The notes beneath the pieces are model-generated. The model saw nothing but the letters and a program-made list of their open reading frames with translations. It ran no database searches and was not told where the DNA came from. Positions 59,319 to 64,000 of a stretch of DNA of 64,000 bases are shown in pieces. The stretch is taken from NCBI GenBank assembly GCA_016199745.1, contig JACQFZ010000046.1, forward strand, positions 1 to 64,000, read 5' to 3'. This stretch comes from Gammaproteobacteria bacterium. GTDB taxonomy: Bacteria; Pseudomonadota; Gammaproteobacteria; Acidiferrobacterales; Sulfurifustaceae. The stretch's first letter is position 1. Every line of letters begins with the position of its first letter. The position numbers were made by a program, and so were the translations under genes.

Positions 59319-62000
59319 ATGGAACGTCAAACGAAGCCGATCGCGCTATCGTCATTTAAAAATCTTCTGGGCCGTGTCGCTCATCCTGCTCGACGTGTGT
59401 TGGTATTCGCATTGAGCAGCGTACTAATCGCTTGCGGCGGCGGCGGTGGTGGTGGTGGCGACGACAATGGCGGCAGTGAAACTCCGCCAGCCGCCAGCGG
59501 CGTGCAAGTGAGTGGCACTGTCAGCGTCGAACCGGGAACCGCGGTCGACGGCGATACCAACGACCCGCATGCACCGGTAACGCCCAATAACACGTTTGCG
59601 CAAGCGCAAACGTTACCGAACCCCGTCATCCTCGGTGGCTTCGTCACAAAAATCGCGACTGACCATGCTGGCGACCGTTTCCAAACAGAAAGCGATCCGG
59701 CCGATGTTTACCAAGCGACATTGACGCCGGGCCAAGCCGTTACGCTGCACATCAGCGACTACAACAACGCTCACCCCAACCAGGTCGATCTCGATTTGTA
59801 CCTACTCGATGCTGACGGCAGCCACACGTTGGCGTCGTCGGTCGATACCGGCAGCATCGAATCAGTGACGGTTCCGACCGGCGCTGCTAGCGCCACATAT
59901 CTGATCAAGGTCGACGCACACGCCGGTCATTCGAATTACATTTTGACGATTGGCAACCAAGATCCGGCGTTGGCGGTTCAGCCGCTGCGATTGGAAGATT
60001 CGTTCGTGGTGGGCGAAGTCGTGACATTGCCGAAACAGAAGGCGACGACGTCGGCGCAGAACTTGCGCGCGATGGAACATAGTTTGGGATTGCAAGTCGC
60101 AGCCGGCGCTTCCGGGCGGCCGATGTTGCTGAAGCTCGAAACCGCGGCGACCGGGGCACGCGTGCTAACGGCGGCCAACGATGATGGCGATCTACCGGTG
60201 CCGATGACGCCGGCACAAGTGGAGAAGTATCGAACGTTGATGGCAGTGAAGGCTTTGCGCGAACACCCGGAGTACGCCGCGGTCGAGCCGAATTATCTGC
60301 GTTTTCCGACAGCGGTGCCGAACGACAGCAATTATCCGCTGCAATGGCATTACCCACTGATCCGATTGCCCGAAGCTTGGAATATCTCGACCGGCTCGGC
60401 GTCAGTGATCGTCGCTGTTATCGATACGGGCGTGGTCGCGCATCCCGATTTGGTGGCGAATCTGATTGATGGTTATGACTTCATCAAATCTGCCACCAGC
60501 GCCGGCGACGGTGACGGCCTCGACGCCGATCCTACCGATAAAGGCGATCATGGGTTTCCCAACGGTTCGAGCTCGTTCCACGGCACGCACGTCGCCGGCA
60601 CCATCGGTGCCGCCGGCAACAACGGCCAAGGTGTGACTGGCATCAATTGGAAAACCAGCCTCATGCCGTTGCGTGTTTGCGGCCGCGACGGTTGCGCCAA
60701 TTACGACACCATGCAAGCGGTGCTTTACGCCGCCGGTCTCGCCAACGATTCCGGCCGCACGCCGCCAAAACGCGCCGACGTCATTAACCTGAGCCTCGGC
60801 GGTTCGGGCGGTTCACAAGCCGAGCAAGACGTTTACCGGCGGGCGCGCGAAGCCGGTGTCATTATCGTCGCCGCCGCCGGCAACACCGGTGACAGCGTGC
60901 CGCAGTTTCCAGCGTCGTATGACGGCGTCGTATCGGTGTCGGCGGTCGATATCAATAAGCAATTGACGCGCTACTCCAGCACCGGTCCGAAGGTGGATGT
61001 CGCCGCGCCCGGTGGCGACGAGTCGGTCGATCTTAACGGCGATGGTTTCGCCGATGGCGTGTTGAGCACCTGGGCCGACGACTCAAACGGCACGATCGAA
61101 TTCAAATTCCGTTTCATGAACGGCACGTCGATGGCGTCGCCGCACATGGCCGGTGTGGTCGCGCTCATGAAGTCAGTGAATCCGGGGCTGACGCCGGCGC
61201 AGTTCGATGCCATGTTGGCCGCCGGTGATCTGACCGAAGACCTCGGTGTCGCCGGTCGCGACGACAAATTTGGTTATGGATTGATCGATGCGTTCAAGGC
61301 GGTCAAAGCTGCGCGCGATGCTGCGCCTGATGGGCCGGTACCGCCGGCACTTGAAGCGTCGCCGGGCTTGTTGAATTTTGGCCCGACCGGGACGACGCTG
61401 ACGTTGACACTGCGTAACAGCGGCGGCGGCACGTTGACGGTGACGGATGTGGCGGACGATGCCGATTGGTTGACGGTAGTACCGGCGACGGTCGATGGCG
61501 CCGGTCTCGGTACGTATACCGCCACCGTTAGCCGCGGCAATTTACCCGCCGGTGCTTACTCAGCGACGCTCTCGATCAAAACCGGCGGCGTCACCACCAA
61601 CATTCCGGTGCGCATGCAAGTCGGTCCGGGTACGACCACTAAGGGCGATGCCGGGCAACACTACGTGTTGTTGATCGACCCGGCGACATTCCGTACGGTC
61701 CGTACCGTTTCAGTAGCGCCAGGGGCCGGTGTTTATTCGTTTGCCTTCACCGATGTTGCGCCGGGCGATTATTTTATTTACGCCGGTTCCGATATCGATA
61801 ATGACGACAAAGTTTGTGATGGCGGCGAAGCCTGCGGCGGTTATCCGGTGTTATCAAAAGCGGAGATCGTTAAAGTGGGAACGGAAGCCGTCAGCGGTCT
61901 GGATTTCAGTAGCTCGTTCCAAATTGATATCTCGCCGACGGTCAGCGGCGTTCATTCACAGCGCGCGCTGTCTCGTATCGAAGGCGGAGCCGCACCATGA
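59319..62000 (+). CDS. Subtilisin-like serine protease, lipoprotein
   Basis: 893 residues from ATG 59319, GGGAG just upstream. Lipobox LIAC followed by a Gly-rich stretch, so the mature enzyme is lipid-anchored. Order: PPC-type beta domain (about residues 90-205), propeptide-like region with LREHPEYAAVEPNYLRFP, S8 catalytic domain (about 340-665) with Asp in VAVIDTGVVAHPDL, His in HGTHVAGTIGAAG and Ser in NGTSMASPHMAGV, then a BACON-like beta domain (SPGLLNFGPTGTTLTLTLRN) and a C-terminal domain. The triad is complete. The stop overlaps the next gene by 4 bases. Confidence 0.92.
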   Translation: MERQTKPIALSSFKNLLGRVAHPARRVLVFALSSVLIACGGGGGGGGDDNGGSETPPAASGVQVSGTVSVEPGTAVDGDTNDPHAPVTPNNTFAQAQTLPNPVILGGFVTKIATDHAGDRFQTESDPADVYQATLTPGQAVTLHISDYNNAHPNQVDLDLYLLDADGSHTLASSVDTGSIESVTVPTGAASATYLIKVDAHAGHSNYILTIGNQDPALAVQPLRLEDSFVVGEVVTLPKQKATTSAQNLRAMEHSLGLQVAAGASGRPMLLKLETAATGARVLTAANDDGDLPVPMTPAQVEKYRTLMAVKALREHPEYAAVEPNYLRFPTAVPNDSNYPLQWHYPLIRLPEAWNISTGSASVIVAVIDTGVVAHPDLVANLIDGYDFIKSATSAGDGDGLDADPTDKGDHGFPNGSSSFHGTHVAGTIGAAGNNGQGVTGINWKTSLMPLRVCGRDGCANYDTMQAVLYAAGLANDSGRTPPKRADVINLSLGGSGGSQAEQDVYRRAREAGVIIVAAAGNTGDSVPQFPASYDGVVSVSAVDINKQLTRYSSTGPKVDVAAPGGDESVDLNGDGFADGVLSTWADDSNGTIEFKFRFMNGTSMASPHMAGVVALMKSVNPGLTPAQFDAMLAAGDLTEDLGVAGRDDKFGYGLIDAFKAVKAARDAAPDGPVPPALEASPGLLNFGPTGTTLTLTLRNSGGGTLTVTDVADDADWLTVVPATVDGAGLGTYTATVSRGNLPAGAYSATLSIKTGGVTTNIPVRMQVGPGTTTKGDAGQHYVLLIDPATFRTVRTVSVAPGAGVYSFAFTDVAPGDYFIYAGSDIDNDDKVCDGGEACGGYPVLSKAEIVKVGTEAVSGLDFSSSFQIDISPTVSGVHSQRALSRIEGGAAP

Positions 62001-62497
62001 CGTTACGCTCAATCGCTATGCTCGCCGCGTTATCGCTGGTTAGCGGTTGCACGGCCGAAACTAAATCCGCGCAGACGGAAATATTGCCGGTCCGGCAGTT
62101 GTACGCGAGTGGCGATTGCGGTCGCGCCGATCCTGAGCCGGCGGCGAAATGGATCACGCAGTCGGAGCAATGGGAGGCAATACACCAGCGCCTAACGCGG
62201 CAAATATTGCCGCAACCATCGCCACCGGCGGTGGACTTCGAAAAATCGGGCGTGTTGTTGGTCGAAGCGGGTCAGCGGCCAACCGCGGGCTATCGTTTGG
62301 CGTTGACCCAATCGACGGTCGAGCGAACCGATAGTACCGCCCGCATCACGCTCGATTGGAAGACACCGCCGGCCGATGCGATGACGGCGCAAGTGTTGAC
62401 CAGCCCGTGCGTGATGATCGAGCTGCCGAAGGCACGTTATTCCAGTATTCAAGTGCTCGACTTGCAGGGCAACGTACGGCTGGAGATTTCGTTGTAA
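61997..62497 (+). CDS. PrcB-like lipoprotein coupled to the protease
   Basis: 166 residues, start in the ATGA overlap with the protease stop. Lipobox VSGC (Cys about residue 15). The C-terminal part carries the PrcB-type motif VLLVEAGQRPTAGYRLALTQ and the end PCVMIELPKARYSSIQVLD. Known: in Treponema denticola PrcB is a lipoprotein needed for stability and activity of the subtilisin-like lipoprotein PrtP (dentilisin). Here a similar pair is encoded together. A chaperone or stabiliser role for the protease is inferred from context. Confidence 0.78.
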   Translation: MTLRSIAMLAALSLVSGCTAETKSAQTEILPVRQLYASGDCGRADPEPAAKWITQSEQWEAIHQRLTRQILPQPSPPAVDFEKSGVLLVEAGQRPTAGYRLALTQSTVERTDSTARITLDWKTPPADAMTAQVLTSPCVMIELPKARYSSIQVLDLQGNVRLEISL

Positions 62498-62552
62498 CGA
62501 GTGAACAACCGCAGACGCGGGCGGCGTCTGCGGCTTCATCGGTTCCTCGTTA

Positions 62553-63377
62553 TTACCGTTGTAAAAATCCCATCAACGCCGCCACGATCGCTTCCGGCGC
62601 GTCTTCTTGCACCAAGTGACCGGCGTTCGCCACTGCGCGAAAACTCGCCGACGGAATAAGCTGCTTTAAGTGACGCCCGCGCTCGATCGGTATCCACTGA
62701 TCGTCTTCGCCCCACAGAATTAGCGTCGGACAACGGATCTCGCCGTAACGCGGCTCGATCTCGTCGGTATAGCGCTGATCCATCTGCGCAATCTGGCGGT
62801 AGAACGCCGCTTGCCCGTCCGCGCCGAGCCATGGCCGCACATACGGCGCCAACTCGTCATCGGCAATCGTTCGCTTGATGGCACCGCGCACGTACGCCGG
62901 CACGATCGCTTCATGCAAATAAGCCGGCATGCCGGCAAATGCGGGTTCGTGCCGGCGCGCGTGCTGTACCAGCGCCGAGCCCCACGGCGCGACTGCCACC
63001 GGGTCGATTAACGTCAAGCTGCGAAAATCACGGTTGTTGATCAAGTGCGTGCGCAGTGCGGTGGTGCCGCCGAAGTCATGCGCGACCACATCCGGTCGAT
63101 CGAGCTGCCAGTGATCGAGTAGCTCCGCCAACAATTCGTTTTGCACCGCCAGCGAAACATCCGCCGCTTTGTCCGATTGGCCGTAACCGAGCAGGTCGAA
63201 CACGAACAATTGATGGCGTTCGACCAGGTGCGGCGCGATGCGATGCCATACATACGACGAGAACGGTGTGCCATGAATCAGCACCAACGGCGGGCCATCG
63301 CCGCTGACGGCATAACGCACGGTGTGATTTCGAAAGCGATAACTGCGGTCGAGTGTCCAATTTGTCACGGTCGGCAT
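62553..63377 (-). CDS. Alpha/beta hydrolase with an Asp nucleophile (dehalogenase-like)
   Basis: 274 residues. LVLIHGTPFSSYVWHRI gives the oxyanion loop, and the nucleophile elbow reads DVVAHDFGGTTALRTH, with Asp in place of Ser, as in haloalkane dehalogenases and epoxide hydrolases (HD-[WRF]-G). Acid: LWGEDDQWIPIERG; His: NAGHLVQEDAPE. The two lid Tyr residues of epoxide hydrolases cannot be located with certainty, so a dehalogenase-type reaction is one possibility. Substrate unknown; the gene is convergent with the PrcB-like gene. Confidence 0.85.
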   Translation of the reverse strand: MPTVTNWTLDRSYRFRNHTVRYAVSGDGPPLVLIHGTPFSSYVWHRIAPHLVERHQLFVFDLLGYGQSDKAADVSLAVQNELLAELLDHWQLDRPDVVAHDFGGTTALRTHLINNRDFRSLTLIDPVAVAPWGSALVQHARRHEPAFAGMPAYLHEAIVPAYVRGAIKRTIADDELAPYVRPWLGADGQAAFYRQIAQMDQRYTDEIEPRYGEIRCPTLILWGEDDQWIPIERGRHLKQLIPSASFRAVANAGHLVQEDAPEAIVAALMGFLQR

Positions 63378-63537
63378 TATATTTTCTCGGTCGGTAAGTC
63401 AGTCCGGCACAGTTTGTTGCCGGCAGCGCGATCAAACAATTGATAGATATGGCGGAAGACGTGAAATTCTTTCGGGTATCGCCGCGATCGTATGGTCTGC
63501 GTTTTTTGTAACCTAATTCCCACCTCACTCGTCTTAT

Positions 63538-63628
63538 CCATTGCGCCCCGAACAACGAGCGCGTAACGCCCGGCAGGAGTCAAAAAAAATAGGGAGGCGC
63601 CGGCGTCGCCGCGGCTTGTTGTTCGGGG
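63538..63628. repeat. Third CCATTGCG-type repeat and 15-bp inverted repeat
   Basis: CCATTGCGCCCCGAACAA (63538-63555) matches the repeats at 38976 and 41186 in its first 8-11 bases. Its right part, CCCCGAACAACGAGC (63546-63560), pairs with GCTTGTTGTTCGGGG (63614-63628) at 14 of 15 positions across a 53-base spacer. Confidence 0.5.
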
Positions 63629-63658
63629 GGCACATATCACCTAATACGGAGAATACCG

Positions 63659-64000
63659 ATGTATAAGCGAGTTGGCGTGTTGCTGGTGGCCGGTCTATTG
63701 ATGGCGGGTTGTGGTGGCGGTGGCGGCGGTGATGGTGACGGTCCGAATCCGCCGCCCCCGCCCCCGCCCCCGCCGTCGGCGGATACGACACTCCCGGCCG
63801 TTGTCTCGACCAATCCGCCCAATACGGCGGTCGGGGCGAGCCTGTTAGCACTGCGCGCGACTTTTTCCGAAGCGCTCGACCCGACGACGGTGACGGTCGG
63901 CAGCGTTGTGGTAACCGGCCCAACCGGCCAGATCAATGGCAATGTCACCGTCGACGGCACGACCGTCAGCTTCACGCCGAGCGTGCCGTTGTCGTTCAAC
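63659..64000 (+). CDS. Lipoprotein with Ig-like (Big_5-type) domain, 5' part only
   Basis: The gene runs off the window end; 114 residues are visible. GGAG lies seven bases before the ATG. Signal peptide with lipobox LMAGC, Gly- and Pro-rich linker (CGGGGGGDGDGPNPPPPPPP), then a domain beginning LPAVVSTNPPNTAVGASLLA and FSEALDPTTVTVGSVVV, the pattern of SbsA/Big_5 Ig-like domains. The rest would probably be a repeat-containing surface protein. Confidence 0.75.
   Translation, partial: MYKRVGVLLVAGLLMAGCGGGGGGDGDGPNPPPPPPPPPSADTTLPAVVSTNPPNTAVGASLLALRATFSEALDPTTVTVGSVVVTGPTGQINGNVTVDGTTVSFTPSVPLSFN

Overview
The window looks like chromosome of a GC-rich gammaproteobacterium. It carries the conserved block ponA/mrcA - pilMNOPQ - aroK - aroB - gltBD - hemE that is known from Pseudomonas, Xanthomonas and Chromatiales-like lineages, together with argS next to a SPOR protein, rph-rdgB, hemW, priA, ubiK and glnK-amtB. 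I cannot fix the genus. The host genes use GC-rich third positions. The first 6 kb is visibly AT-richer.

Layout. (1) 1-6.02 kb is the right end of an integrated mobile element with three overlapping genes that I recognise as a Gamma-Mobile-Trio (gmtY-gmtZ-gmtX). It cuts comM/yifB in two; only the comM 5' part is present, and the cargo and the other end lie left of the window. (2) 6-13 kb: ubiK, a sigma-54/NtrC-type promoter before glnK-amtB, speE, a secreted GlcG/HbpS-like protein and speA. (3) 13-17.7 kb: SPOR protein, argS, a cyclic-nucleotide-binding protein with a degenerate GGDEF domain, a small lipoprotein and an unrecognised protein. (4) 17.7-36 kb: PBP1A divergent from the pilMNOPQ type IV pilus alignment/secretin operon, then aroK-aroB-dgt, gltBD and hemE. 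(5) 36.2-45.1 kb: a signalling stretch with two tandem paralogous GGDEF proteins (one canonical, one degenerate) and a membrane GGDEF-EAL protein. Between them sits a small accessory islet: an mqsRA toxin-antitoxin pair with twin palindromic operators, a frameshifted DUF4145 gene, and short flanking direct repeats.

(6) 45-57.9 kb: priA, a thioredoxin-like protein preceded by a 30-residue secreted peptide gene, hemW, and then about 6.5 kb of accessory genes and gene fragments. These are an alpha/beta hydrolase with a divergent GlxA-type regulator, an FN3 fragment, a truncated ATPase N-terminus, an unknown membrane protein, an Ada-like regulator/methyltransferase, a PEBP protein, an AraC regulator and a DedA protein. 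This block separates hemW from rdgB-rph. (7) 58-64 kb: a TPR protein ending in a CxxCH haem-binding motif, a subtilisin-like lipoprotein protease translationally coupled to a PrcB-like lipoprotein (dentilisin-like arrangement), an Asp-nucleophile alpha/beta hydrolase, and the start of a lipoprotein with an Ig-like domain.

GC-rich palindromic intergenic repeats (REP-like) occur at least seven times, including a perfect 43-bp inverted pair at 56.5 kb. Best candidates for something new are the GMT island whose cargo lies to the left, the tandem active/degenerate GGDEF pair, the mqsRA/DUF4145 islet, the small secreted peptide with its thioredoxin-like neighbour, and the protease-PrcB pair. I saw no tRNA, rRNA or CRISPR array.
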